Assembly (NCBI RefSeq): GCF_001039355.2
Contig: NW_019775953.1
Location: forward strand, 1-64,000
From: Lingula anatina
Lineage: Eukaryota; Brachiopoda; Lingulata; Lingulida; Lingulidae
Direction: 5' to 3'
Length of the DNA: 64,000 nt
The translations under genes and the position numbers were made by a program. Each line of letters opens with the position of its first letter. The first letter of the stretch is position 1. The notes under the pieces were generated by a model that worked only from the letters and a program-made list of their open reading frames with translations, was not told where the DNA came from and did no database searches. This document shows positions 12,501 to 23,665 of the stretch, piece by piece.

Positions 12501-15500
12501 TATTGCTCTCTTTTCATCAAATGTTGTTTATTTCAAAGGATAAACTGTTAGAATGAAGATTGTTGAATAGCACTCCATCCTTCCCTTTCAGTAGAATCTG
12601 TAATCTTCCAGGGCAAATGATTCATTTAACTTGATTACCCATATCTTTATTTAGATTCATCTATATTTACATGCTAACTGAATAGCCTGTTTAATTGTGT
12701 TATCTTAGGTTACCAGATTAAAAGACTCGCCAGTAAAAAATGTGATAAACACTATGTTTTATGGAGAAACAATGGAATTTATCATGAATGATTCTTGTCA
12801 TTAGTTGAATCATCTTTTCCTGCTGTAGGTTCACATTAGAGGTCACTCACAGTATTTGTGTTCTATTTCAGACATGTCTTCGAATAGACAGAAAAAATGT
12901 GTTGTGTCAATACCTGAGAGGACTTTCCCTGATTGTTCTGGGTCAGCTGTACGAGGGAGTTAAAAGTCATACCAAGGTGTGATATCTATCCATTTATCTG
13001 TAATTAGTGATTGTGTTTTGATGTTTAAAAACATAGTGCAATAAGAAAAAAAATCTGTGAAAAAAAGGAACTTGTTTGTTTGAATTACCACTGATAAAAA
13101 TAGAAATTGGAGTTTACAAACTTAGTTAAAGTTGCACAATGTTTTTCTTGGGATACCATCTTAATTATGATAATCATTACTGATACATGTGGCTAGTTTG
13201 ACATGGAATTTTTTCCAGAAACTTTCATTGGGTTTCTCCCTGAAGCAAAGTCTAGACCCCCCCCCACCTTGAGTTCCTGACCATAGACCTAATGTTTACA
13301 GTGATTGTACTTGTCATGATACACCATTGTCAAGCTGACTTAATGTCAATTACTACATCCAGTATTGTTGAGAAAAGTTCCTTGATTTGTACAGCCCACA
13401 GCCAGGAGAGGTATAGAACTTTTTAGATGAAGTAAAAAACCTAACAGTGGCAGAAATATGCCCTCTTATAACCACATTCATGAAAATCAGTTTTTATTCA
13501 TTGTTATTTTCCTGTGCCCAGGTCATGGTGTATACACCAGCTAGCAGCAGCATGAGAATGAGTCCAGAATTTATCAAATCACATTATCTAAGAGGTGAGT
13601 TAGGAAAACAGGTACAGTGGGATACAGTGTATTTTATGTTTCTTCAAGTCATCACTATGAAACTGGGATACAGTGTACTTTATTTTTTAGGTCATCACTA
13701 TTAAAACTACTGCAAAAATGGCAAGAAAAAGAGCTTGAAGATTAAGAAAAATTTTAAAGGCTTAAAAAGGCACTGGGGAGGCAAAATATATGTGACAAAG
13801 CTTGTTCATTTTATATTGTAATAGTTTTTTTTCTGGAGAATTAAAATTTCATTTACTTTGTACCCTTCTACCTCAACAGACAATTTGATAACTATTTCCT
13901 GAATGTGATTTGCTGTTCTTATCCACATTTTTTCCACTAACCACCATAATTTATGATATCTAATCATAAAAATATGGATAAGATTACAGTCTCCTGAGAT
14001 TATAGGGTACCTAGTGATTATATTTTGTTAATACCAAGTTGTGAATGGCTCCTTAAAATGTTTTTAAATGGAGCATTGCTGAATTGTTTTCCAGAATATG
14101 CCAGATATCTCCACTCACATTTAGACCTGTCGGTCTTAGATCTCAACTTGGACGAGGATTTCAATGGAGAATTCAGAGATCGATGGGCAAAAGGGCTTCC
14201 GTTTCATTTTGAGGTTTGGGTTGTATTTAAAGTTTTGTTGATGTTGATCCAATAACAAAAATTCCAGTTTCCATTTCCAAATGACCACTATAGTTTTGTT
14301 GATGTTGATCCAGTAACAAAAACTCCAGTTATCATTTACAAATGACAAATACTGTAATACTAATAGTTAAAATGTACATTATTTGATGCATTATAAGCAT
14401 TATTATTTTATTGTAATCACATATTACTGTATATGTTCTAGATTTTTTATGCCTTATTTTTTTAGGGCCCCTATAAAGAACAGCCTGGTTTACAACCACA
14501 TATTAGGTATGTTTAAAAATGTTTAAGGCTACATGGATAATTTCACTATCTGCTCTGTTTAAAGTTTAACAGCAGAATTATATTATGTGTTAATAACAAG
14601 AGCATTTTAAAAGCATCAAAATCTTCTTTCAGAGATGTCAGCTTAGATTTAAGCTGGGATAAACTGTCGCCCAGCGCACAAACATTAATCTGCAGAGCTA
14701 ATAAAATAGGCTGGCTTACACAGGTCACGGCCGACGGCTTCCTGCCCAATAAAAGACTCAATCTGGCTATGGGGTTAGCTGCGACACATATAGCACAGTT
14801 TTTAGAGGTAAGTCTATGTTGTTCAGTGGTTAATAGGGTGTAGTAGAGGTACCCTGAGGGTCAGACTACTGGTGGTGACTCTAATTGTCACTTCAGACAT
14901 TGCTTTCCCTTTATGTAGAACTTACTGATAAGCTTTGAATCTTGAGCTGTGTACAGTCTGGGTGTTACCAGTGTCATATCTATGTGTGTTTTATATGTAT
15001 CAGCTGTATGAATTGATACATGTTATGATTGTTAAGATACTATTATGTTAGTACTTTTTGTATTTAAATGGTGGGGTTTTATGTTGTTTGAACATAATTT
15101 TGTATTGAATGAATAACCATTGTTGTCATGTACCCTTTCAATGTATTGTTTAATACCTATGATTACCATTGTGAATCTACTATGTATATACTATGTATCT
15201 GCATAAAATCATCAGAGCAGGGTTTAATATAATTATCAAAATCACATATACTACCACAGTTAACTGAAATTTAACCTTTTGCTAACAGAGTGCTGATCTG
15301 ATGAAATGCTTTTCTTTGTATGTTTGATTTCTTACTTCCAGTCTTTCTGGCGAGGGAAAAATATGAAGTGTAAAGGTAGGAATAATTATTCAGCAATAAA
15401 GTGATAATAAGTTCATTCAGTATATATTGTATCTAGCTTTTTTTTCTCAAAATTTGCCTTTAAAGCATTTTTCATTAATAAATAACATTTTTGGATAACC

Positions 15501-18500
15501 AGATTTTGACTTTTTAATGTAACATTTACAATTAATCTGTATTTCCTTGCAACACTTAACAAATGCAGTTATTTGATTAGAACCTTGAAAAATTCCTGCC
15601 TTTATCTCCTGTTGTCATTCAGGGGCGGATTTAGGCCGTCTTCTGGGTCTTCTGGAAGACGGTCAGATTTTCAAGTTTACATTGACGAGTATCTATTTTT
15701 TTCTGTCGGAAGACGGTCAAAAATGTACTGAGTAGGATGAATCAACAAAGATAATTTAGAAGACTGTCAGAAAATATCTCTGGATCCGCCCCTGTCATTG
15801 TCTGATTTTTACCACACTATTTGTTTTCAGGAAAGAAATGTACCTGGCGGGACATATTTGACATAGGTGTGCAATACAGAAGACTGGCAGACCCAGATAG
15901 TGTAGTCTTATGGCTGGATAAAATACCAGAAGATATTGTCAAGGAGGGGTATAAATGTGATGTCAACTTTGTGAAGTAAGTACACATATTGTCAAGGGGG
16001 GTATAAATGTGATGTAAACTTTGTGAAGTAAGTACACATATTGTCAAGGGGGGTATAAATGTGATGTCAACTTTGTGAAGTAAGTACACATATTGTCAAG
16101 GGGGGTATAAATGTGATGTAAACTTTGTGAAGTAAGTACACATATTGTCAAGGGGGGTATAAATGTGATGTAAACTTTGTGAAGTAAGTACACATATTGT
16201 CAAGGGGGGGTATAAATGTGATGTAAACTTTGTGAAGTAAGTACACAAATGGGTGATTATCAAGGGTCCCAACAGCCATGTTTAAATGGTTTTTTAATCA
16301 ATTACTTGATTTTTACTTGATTATCAGTTGAAATGGTGATTTTAATTGTATACAAATTGCATTGCAAGGAGTTTATTAACATGAAGATCATTTTAAACTA
16401 ATGTACTGTCCTAACCTCTGTTAATGCCACTCTTTTAAAGGGGTGATGTTGTAAACATCCGGATGGCACCATATTTTGACCTGGTCTTCAAACTGGTCAA
16501 GACAATGTTAGGGCATTACCAAGGGTAAGGAGATTTAGTTGTATATCATGATAAAACTTACATGCAAATGAAGTTAAATAAATATTACTGTAACAATGAA
16601 TGTCAAAAATAATACAAAATTTGTATGTAGAATTAGTCCCCTTGTTCATGTTTCTGTTAATCAGCATTTTAGAGAAGCATGATGATGTGAATGTGATAAA
16701 TGTAAGGAATTATCAATTTTTTAGACAAAAAGGAGCAGCAGTTTTGGTATATCATTATTTACAGGTTATTTTCTAGATATATTTAGATATAATCATGTGT
16801 TTACATTTTTATTCTATATTCCAGAGAAGGGGTCATAAATTACGCTGGGTTTCAGGAAGATTTAGACAAAGCCAAAAGTGTGCATGATATTTTACAAATA
16901 GCACGAGTAAGAGGGAAATCCATTTGAAATATATATTTTGTTGATATATTAATAACTGGTTTATATACTATCTTTTGGAGATTTGTAAATTGAGATATTT
17001 TTAAAGAGATTGAATTTTTTTTAAAAAAATGCTTCTTTACAGAATTTGTAATTTTAAAATTGTATCCTTTCACTAAAAATGTTTTTGCTTAAAACTTAAT
17101 ACCTGTGATAAAGAGTGAAGAGCAATATTTTTTTAAATACTATTTCAGAAACGTAATCTGAACCAGCAAGGCTTCATGGTGACCACACAAGTGCCAAGCT
17201 CACAAGATAAAAACAACAACCGCCATGAGGGATTAATATTAACCCTGACCCAGGACGGGTAAGATATAATAGAAACACAGAAGTTGCTTCAGTTTCAGTT
17301 ATCTATTCATGATAGGAAGAAAAAACAAGTAAACTCATTGTATATGCTGATGTTTGTGGTAATTCTCTTGTTTCGTGTCAAAATAAAGTAAAGGTTGAGG
17401 GATATCACCTAATTCACCTAATCTGAGGAAGAACTTAAAAGTGAACAGAGCCACTGTAGAAATTGGTAATTGGTATGAATGTAAAATGCTGCATTAAAAC
17501 CTGTTGTTTCTGATATAGTTCAAGTGTTCATAATCTTAAAAATTTGCCAGGATGCCCTTAATTATATTTGTACTTTAAAGAAGGTAGGTTAGATTTTAAT
17601 AATTGATTTATTTCCAGCAATGGTCAGGTGACTTTCTCCCTAAACACACCCACCACCAAGGCACGGACAGCGTCCTTCCACTCTGAGCTAAATTATCTAT
17701 TCACTAAATTAGACAAGGAAGTCAGAAGAACAGGAGCCATTAAAATAGCTGTAATGTTTTAATCTTTTCCTTCAGTTCTTTATTGAAACATTGATCTGAG
17801 CAGTCTTGATAGAATTGTATTAAATTTTAGGATGTAACGAAATATAGTCATCTCTGTTATTTACTGTTTTAAAGATGAAGTACAATAAATTGCTTTTTGA
17901 GATTGCTTCCTTTAACTTTAAATCAGTTGGTAACAAATTCATTTTTATCTTAAACATGAAAGATGCTATATTCTGCTACATTTTGCTGAACATATTAAAT
18001 AACCAAATTTGAAAAAGTCTAACCGTATTTCAACATTATTGGACAGCTGTTTTGAGTGAGACAGGAATGGGACAAACATTTTCCTGTAAATTCCCCAAAG
18101 ACATCAATGGTATTGTCATTTAACCTATATTTTTTTCATTCAATTTCTTTGTTGTTGTTGTTTTTTCAGGAATTTGATAATGTACTGAATCTCATCCTGT
18201 CCTTAGGATATTACTTCTACAATCTCATGCCCCTGTCAAGGGGAACAAGGTATTGATAGTCTTCTTATTTTACTTCTGTGTAACACGTTTATATTTCCAT
18301 AGATGATTGACCTCATTCAACTGTTTGTTAATTCAGTTCCCTTTTCAGGATAAACAAGTATTATCAAACATGTCAAATATTTAATATCAGAAAGTGACAT
18401 TAACCTTAAAAATGTTTAACTACAAAAACTCAGTTTTCCTCACAGAGAGGTTTTATCCTCATTTATCTGTTCATGGCAAATGTTTATTTTTATCAAGGGT

Positions 18501-19485
18501 CGCCATGGCATAAAAACCATAAAATTGTTTGTTGCTAAAGGAGTTAAAAGTTATGAGATGTACTGATGCCTGAATAGCCTCTTGTTGATGGTCAAGAATT
18601 GGGGCTTTACTTTTAATTTAGTCTGTGGTTAAAGTAAATATGTGAACATAGTTTTGGTTGCTGTATTCTAGTGTTGTTGCTTACTCTGTCATCTTGGGAC
18701 TGTTCATGTCTATGGGGAAAGAAGTAACAGGAAAAATACCACAGGGAAAGGTAAGGAGGGGGATTTCCACTTCAGTAACCCTTGTTGTAAATTATATTTC
18801 ATCAAAATGAAATAGGTAGGATCTCAATCTATAAGAATCTCTTCACTACAAAACTTATTGCCAGGTCATTTTTATGAGTGTCATCATGCTTGAAAGCATA
18901 AAACAATGTTGGCATTTTTATTATCTGTGCATGTTTTACTCTTGCTCTGTTTTTACTCTCGTTTTGGTTGAATTTTTGTAAATATAAAATGATTTTTTTT
19001 TTTTTTAAATAAAGAAATATTTGAATTAAACTTTTCAGTTACTGGATCTAGAGGCCATGTTGTCTGGAGGTCCAGATGCTTTTATTTTGGTGGCCAAACA
19101 GTGGATGAATGTCAAGAAGTAAGTTTAATTAGTCAACATTAAAGTCAATTAATTCTACCACACCTCTAAGCTACCAACAGCTTTATTTGTGTAAAATGTA
19201 GTGTAATTATTTCTTCAGTTGGATCAGGGTACTTTACATGAATTTTATTTCATGTATGTTTTAATGTCACATTGATACATATTTATTAGATTTTATGTGT
19301 ATAGATCCATTTTTGCCAGAACAAGCTTGTGCATAAGAAACATCAGAAATTCTATTCTTTACTGATACATTGTTTATATTTCTAGGACTACAGTCCCGGT
19401 TTCTCAGCTTCCCCAGGTCACAGCTACTTTCCCCACTGTCCGCAGTGTCATCGAGGCTCTCAAAGTAGGGGCAGCAGACTGCTAG
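7622..19485 (+). CDS. TTC13: tetratricopeptide repeat protein 13 (TTC13), 25 coding exons
   Basis: Exons: 7622-7904, 8576-8655, 9231-9306, 9792-9862, 10075-10140, 10330-10422, 10684-10800, 11342-11455, 11988-12070, 12301-12442, 12872-12976, 13522-13594, 14095-14213, 14466-14506, 14633-14807, 15342-15375, 15831-15975, 16441-16524, 16825-16906, 17149-17258, 17618-17750, 18170-18249, 18672-18750, 19039-19118, 19386-19485. All joins are GT-AG and in phase, giving 854 aa, close to vertebrate TTC13 (about 860). A hydrophobic signal peptide (residues about 10-25) is followed by cysteines. TPR units span residues about 171-410 (for example ALRDFSKSIELDPKKSESYE). The conserved TTC13 C-terminal half follows, with words such as YARYLHSHLD, DGFLPNKR, WRDIFDI, YYFYNLMPLSRG and GKEVTGKIP. 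Met6 (7637) has the better Kozak context and may be the real start. The molecular role of TTC13 is poorly known; TPRs mediate protein contacts. The family call is very secure; exact exon edges are inferred by eye. Confidence 0.95.
9450..9541 (+). repeat. (ATT)n microsatellite in TTC13 intron 3
   Basis: About 90 bp of nearly uninterrupted ATT triplets, ending in an inverted stretch (ATTAATAATAATAAA). It produces spurious poly-Tyr and poly-Ile open frames. Confidence 0.97.
10547..10636 (+). other. TTC13: tandemly duplicated copy of TTC13 exon 7 (extra or relic exon 7a)
   Basis: This 90-nt block is preceded by CTTCAG and repeats the first 90 nt of exon 7 (10684-10800) with few differences. It encodes VLILLGQYTKALEDVNKSLK, against VLISLGQYTKALEDVNEGLK in exon 7. 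It is open, in phase and followed by CTG|GTATCT, a possible donor. It lacks the last 27 nt of exon 7 (the RGTALFLMQ part). Spliced in, it would add 30 residues, most of one TPR helix pair. It may be a cassette exon, a mutually exclusive exon or a decaying duplicate; transcripts would tell. Confidence 0.7.
11234..11282 (+). repeat. (CA)n-type microsatellite in TTC13 intron 7
   Basis: Roughly 45 bp of imperfect CA/CACG/CATA dinucleotides, about 60 bp upstream of the exon 8 acceptor. Confidence 0.95.
11431..11575 (+). repeat. tandem copies of the exon 8 end and its splice donor
   Basis: The end of exon 8 with its donor (TTTTATAAGGGGAAAGTAAGG then GTAAGTTGA) is repeated about 69 bp downstream (11500-11535), with shorter relatives (CTATTTTATAGGGGAAATTAAG) between and after. 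The result is about four alternating units of 34-35 bp, each with a GTAAG-like or GTATG donor. The first copy is taken as coding because it gives the expected TTC13 length. Confidence 0.8.
11551..12022 (+). repeat. 235-bp direct duplication joined by a single N, including a truncated exon 9 copy
   Basis: Sequence 11551-11785 is repeated almost exactly from about 11787 to 12022. The first copy ends inside exon 9 (AATGCAATAGAAG through GCACTGAAATT at 11751-11785), is followed by one N at 11786, then intron sequence restarts. The second exon 9 copy (11988-12070) is complete. Near identity plus the N suggests an assembly join, such as two haplotype contigs or a failed gap closure, rather than a real exon duplication. 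Confidence 0.85.
12238..12289 (+). repeat. 26-bp exact tandem duplication before exon 10
   Basis: AGGATAGCCCAAACTAAG followed by TTATAAAC occurs twice back to back, ending about 10 bp before the exon 10 acceptor at 12300. It therefore repeats the likely branch-point/polypyrimidine neighbourhood. Confidence 0.9.
14222..14341 (+). repeat. tandem duplication of about 62 bp in TTC13 intron 13
   Basis: GTTTTGTTGATGTTGATCCA and AACAAAAA..CCAGTT..CATTT..AAATGAC occur twice in direct orientation just after exon 13 (ending 14213). The copies differ by a few bases, so this one is older than the 26-bp duplication before exon 10. Confidence 0.85.
15620..15794. mobile_element. 175-bp short inverted-repeat transposon (CAGGGGCGGAT family) in TTC13 intron 16
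   Basis: The element starts CAGGGGCGGATTTAG and ends CTGGATCCGCCCCTG, matching inverted termini. The interior repeats the words GAAGACGGTCAGA and GAAGACTGTCAGA. It is flanked by short direct repeats (TCATT on both sides). Termini of the same type occur at 21224, 25505, 31047, 32714 and 37348. CAG...CTG ends recall hAT-type termini, but a clean 8-bp target duplication is not seen, so the superfamily is left open. Confidence 0.8.
15938..16248 (+). repeat. six-copy 52-bp tandem repeat spanning the exon 17 donor
   Basis: Units of about 52 bp contain GTCAAGGGGGGTATAAATG, TGATGTAAACTTTGTGAAG and TAAGTACACATATT. The first unit is the end of coding exon 17 plus its donor (GTGAA|GTAAGT at 15975/15976). 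Five further copies follow in the intron, each with the same strong donor. Two units read GATGTCAAC as in the exon; the others read GATGTAAAC. Since 52 is not a multiple of three, use of later donors would shift the frame. Confidence 0.93.
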
Positions 19486-20322
19486 CACCAACAACAGATA
19501 TTCAGACAAGCAAGAATTCAGGGATGGTCTTCTGATAATGACTGTATTTTAGTGTTTGAACCCTCACCAACTGATTTAATATCCAGTTCACAATGTAGTA
19601 GTAACTCAGCAATCTGTCATCTTCTCATCTATGTGTAATACAGCTGCACTCATCTGTATTCCATATACTTGACAACAGTGTATTAGTCTTTAATCTACAG
19701 CTGAGAAATCCTGGTTAAACTTTTGTCCTTGTGAATGTACATCATGTCAAAACCATTACAAATTTCTGGGCAAATTTTGGTCAATGACAACAAACTAACA
19801 CCTTAAAAATTAGGGAATTTATACTTAACTCAGTAATGATCAGTATTTTCAGAAAAATAGAAAATAGTTTTGCAAAGCAGTTTGATTTCACCATGGCAGT
19901 AAACACAGATGTTAGTGAGAATCCCCTCAGAGATAGATCAATCCACAGTTAGTACGATAGGGTTTGGGAATGGCCCCTAAGGTTACTTTAATCCAGTTAA
20001 ACAGCAGATATGGTGAAAAACTTGCTTGTTTTCTGATAAAAATTGCTTTTGACATACATAACAATAAACATTTTAACAAAAACAAAAATATATGGACAAA
20101 ATGCACTCTCAGACTGAAGGAGCCTAGCTAGGACAGCTCGGCCTCCATCTTGTAGAGATCAACCATTTTAACAACACTAGACCAGCTTACTCTAATCTTT
20201 GTACTGGTTTTGTCATACTAACTTTAAAAGATGTGGTCATTTATCAGAACACTGTAAAACTAAATTCTTCATTTTGTTCTAATCTTGTATTAAATGTAAC
20301 TTAAAACAAATACTTAATAAAG
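19486..20322 (+). other. TTC13: probable TTC13 3' UTR
   Basis: Non-coding sequence after the TAG stop. Canonical AATAAA signals occur at several places, for example AACAATAAACA near 20060 and CTTAATAAAGTATT near 20317. The latter is followed by T-rich sequence and is a plausible polyadenylation site. The end point is inferred, not demonstrated. Confidence 0.45.
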
Positions 20323-21223
20323 TATTCAGTTCAGTGCTATATACATCATACCTGCGAAGACGTCAGAATATCACTTACAAAGAACAAGTTAAATGTCCTG
20401 TGAGACTTTTATAGTTTTAATAAATAAACATAGTGATGCAAGTAAAATGTTTGTTTTCTTTTCATGATATATAATATAGTTATTATACTATGATATCTGT
20501 TAAAAATCTGCAACTACGGTGAAAAATCTTAAATTATGGTCTAATCATATAAGTTTAAAATTTCCCTAAGTACATATTTTTGGATTTTATAAAGAAGGCT
20601 ACAAAAACTGTCAATCTTGAGGTTCCAAGCTTCCACAATTTTACACAATGGATCAAAAGTTAAGTTTTGTTCATAATCATTTTTAGTAGGAAAGGATGCT
20701 GATATCGAGAGTTTGGGGCCGAGATCTGTCAATAGTAAAAAAATTGCAGTGTAAATTTCTACTGTTGTCTACTCCTTCAAGTTGTGCCTTTCTGCCTATG
20801 AGCATGTGATGTAAAATGCCTTCTAGTTCTTAAACACAAAGGGATATTACCCAGTACTCCCTCTAATCATATGCAGTGGACTGAGGGGTGTACGCAGACT
20901 TTTTTACATTTACAAATAAGAAAATGAAACAAATATATACTTTAATTTTGTAAAAAAAATTGTTGTTATTTTTGTTGTCTTGCATATTTTTTGTTACATT
21001 CACAACAAATGACTATATACCAGTAAACATATAAAAACCCTTATTTACATAATTTTTTGACACATAAAATATAAAAATAATAAAATATAATAACATAGGA
21101 ACTGGGTGAGAAGGACTGCTTGCTGACATTGTCGTGGGTCGAAACTCTTCATGCTATATGTCCCAACTCCTTACAGTATGCTCACCACTTGTACCCAGAA
21201 TACATAATTTCTGTCGTCAACCC

Positions 21224-21492
21224 CAGGGGCGGATCCAGGATTATTTGAAGAGGGGGTCAGGGGTTGCGAAGCTGACCCTCCCCCCACCCCACCCCACCCC
21301 CACCCCCACTTGGCGTATTGTTTGGGTGAAGGGCCCTGGAAAATTCTGTATTTAATTTAAAGGGCAAACGGTGCCTGTTGGTATGGTTTAGAACTATGAT
21401 TCAGCTTGTCCAAATTCTAATTTCAAGAGGGTTACCAGATATCGAAGAGGGGGTCAGGACCCCTCTGACCCCCCTCTCTTAATCTGCCACAG
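21224..21492. mobile_element. CAGGGGCGGAT-family inverted-repeat element
   Basis: Starts CAGGGGCGGATCCAGGATT and ends near CTTAATCTGCCACAG, a decayed match to the inverted terminus. The interior has long C-runs and the words GAGGGGGTCAGG and ACCCCTCTGACCCCCCTC, plus GTATGGTTTAGAACTATGA, which recurs in the copies at 32714 and 37348. It lies between TTC13 and SAYSD1. Confidence 0.7.
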
Positions 21493-21721
21493 AACCCCCT
21501 CCCCCTCCCGGTTCTGTATTTAGGCAATCTCTAGAAAACAAATTGCAATTTCAATTACAGTGAAATATGGCTTTATATTTCTGTGCGAATTGATGATGGC
21601 TTCGTCTGGTTGAAGACGGGACCTCCTGAGCCATGTACGTCGTTGTGATGTAGACATTGCTCAACCAGCCACTGCGGCGGATGTTATTAATTATGATCAC
21701 ATCTTGCGTCCTCTCACTGCA

Positions 21722-22642
21722 ATGGACAAATCCATGCAGGAAAAGTTAGCTGAGTATCGAGCTAAAAAGTCAAAAGAAAACCAAACTCCTCTGATTCATA
21801 GATTATTCGGGAGTGGAAACTCGAAAAAGACAAACGTAAGTTCCCCTTTCTCAAGCTGGCGGCGGTGGCAGTGGATTTTTAATATTTACCTGTTTGTGTC
21901 AGTTTTCGGCCTTACCTTCCTTACATAGCATGTTGTAAGCACAACAACTGAGGCAAAAACTTGCCTCAACTAATATTCCATCTAATGCATCAAAATTGTA
22001 TCTTAATTCCCTTTGCAATAAATTAGTATAACCCTTTGAAATGGATTCACTGGTGTTGAAGTAAGGGGAGGACAGTTCAGTAAAATGTGTGGGTCTGAAA
22101 ATGGAATATAGGAGTACTGGAGTTGAAATATGGTGGAGGCTGTGATTGAAATGGGTGATTTGCAGTTGTTTTCTACATTTTTCTGTTCTACTGAAAAGCT
22201 ATAAGCCATTGTTCTTTGATGTCCTCTTTCATATTTTCAGATTAAACCAGATCAAAACAGACCAGTAAATAACCATGATAAATATCACAGTGAAGCACAA
22301 GAGGGAACAGATAATGATGGAAATCACACCTTTCGTCCAGCTGATCTGGAAGAACCTCCCTGGATACGCAATTACATTCCAGAAATCTTGAAACCAAACT
22401 ACTTGAAAATCTGTCTATGGTTTATTCTCTGGGGACTCTTCATTGAGCTCCAGTTTGGTGCTGTTTATTTTGTGCTCTCTATGTTTTATGTGGTTTATGC
22501 TAATACAGGAAGTCGAGTGAAAAAAGATGGAGCGCCCAGTGCATATTCCGTATTCAATCCAAACTGTGAAAGACTGGATGGGACTTTCACTGCAGAACAG
22601 TTTGAGCAAGAATTAAGATATGGGGCAGGGTCTGTTAGATAA
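21722..22642 (+). CDS. SAYSD1: SAYSvFN domain-containing protein 1 (SAYSD1), two exons
   Basis: Exons 21722-21835 and 22241-22642 join in phase 0 to give 171 aa (human about 183). The N-terminus MDKSMQEKLAEYRAKKSK matches the family start (MEQRLAEFRA type). A hydrophobic segment at residues about 90-118 (CLWFILWGLFIELQFGAVYF and following) is the predicted membrane anchor. The diagnostic SAYSVFNPNCE motif lies at residues about 134-144, followed by LDGTFTAEQFEQEL. SAYSD1 is an ER membrane protein reported to recognise UFMylated ribosomes and help clear stalled translocons; here that role is by orthology. The frame stays open a little upstream but has no ATG there, so 21722 is chosen. It lies in the same direction as TTC13, 2.2 kb downstream. 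Confidence 0.95.
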
Positions 22643-22863
22643 GGAAAATTAGTGAAATTTTTCTTAATTGCATATTTATTAAGTGATATGTTATTTACTG
22701 GTATTATTATTATTATTTTAAAGCTTTTGTAATAATTTAAGGTCTTTCGAGGGGTTATTATCTTACAATGTAGATATTTGCGGTGGCAGGTCTCTTTGAA
22801 AAATAGTGTAAGAGTCTATTTAACCTGGGTGTATATTGACAGACTTTGAGCTCATTCAGGACA

Positions 22864-23122
22864 GATGATTTGCTGACTAACAGATCTGCAGACTAAATAT
22901 GGTGTCGGACCTCACTGAAAAGCAAACTGCCCAATACCCTGATGGTCTCCCTGTCTTCACACGCGCCATCCCTGCCCTAGCAATTAAACCTGGGAGCCAA
23001 GATTTAATCGGTTTAATTGTGGAGTATGGCAAGTCTGGAGCAGGAGACTTATGTATTTCGTGGCCCTGCTTTCGAGTGGGTCCGCCATATTTGATCAACA
23101 GATCTGTTAGTCCATAGATCAT
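22864..23122. mobile_element. 259-bp fold-back (palindromic) element
   Basis: The left arm GACTAACAGATCTGCAGAC, then TAAATATGG, is the inverse of the right arm (CCATATTTGATCAACAGATC then TGTTAGTCC). Matching continues inward for about 50 bp with mismatches (TCGGACCTCACTGAAAAGC against GCTTTCGAGTGGGTCCG). Related arms occur near 23302, 33090 and 49745; the interior phrase ATGGTCTCCCTG also recurs near 49808. No coding potential. The open frames seen on both strands are a by-product of the palindrome. Confidence 0.8.
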
Positions 23123-23289
23123 CTTGTTATGAATGTGCTCTTTGTTTTATTGCCTTTTGGTCATATGATGAATCTTATCATTGGTGGATTCAGGGAGAAA
23201 CACCCACATTCTCCCACTCCCACCCACCCCCTTTGAAAACAAAATATCAAATATAGTCCCTGCTGGAGAGAAAAATCACTAAGAGCACA

Positions 23290-23420
23290 CTCAAAACAGT
23301 GAACTAACAGATCCGCAGATCAAATATGGCTGATTCACTTATGTGCTTGTTGCGTTTTTCCCATGGGGAAACTATTCGAAGTCTAGCTGGGAATAAGCAG
23401 CAAGCTTTTCAGTGGGTCAG
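23290..23420. repeat. half copy of the AACAGATC fold-back element
   Basis: AACTAACAGATCCGCAGATC followed by AAATATGGCTGA matches the left arm of the element at 22864-23122. A distal GTGGGTCAGCCAT (about 23414) is a weak match to its right arm (GTGGGTCCGCCAT). Incomplete or diverged. Confidence 0.5.
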
Positions 23421-23426
23421 CCATTC

Positions 23427-23665
23427 CCACAGATATTTAGATCGATCTATCTCCCTGGGGAGTCTCACTAAATTGCTGTCAACTTGGCCAGCTTGAATGT
23501 CTGTCATGCGTAGTAAAGCTGTTAAAGGGTAATTAACTTTACCCCCTAGCCTATTTGGTAGGGGTGACAGACATTTAAGCCAGTTAGTTGATTACAATTT
23601 TGTGAGACTCCCCAGGGAGTTAGATCGATCCAGTTGGATCGATCTGTGTATGGGTACCCAGTCTT
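23427..23665. mobile_element. fold-back element with ATCGATCTA arms
   Basis: The left arm (CCCACAGATATTTAGATCGA, then TCTATCTCCCTGGGGAGTCTCAC) pairs with the right arm (GTGAGACTCCCCAGGGAGTT, then AGATCGATCC...GATCTGTG). Inner words GACAGACATTTAAGCC and AATGTCTGTC also pair. Related copies are at 46248-46371 (right half) and 50219-50767 (complete, with an insertion). Confidence 0.8.
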
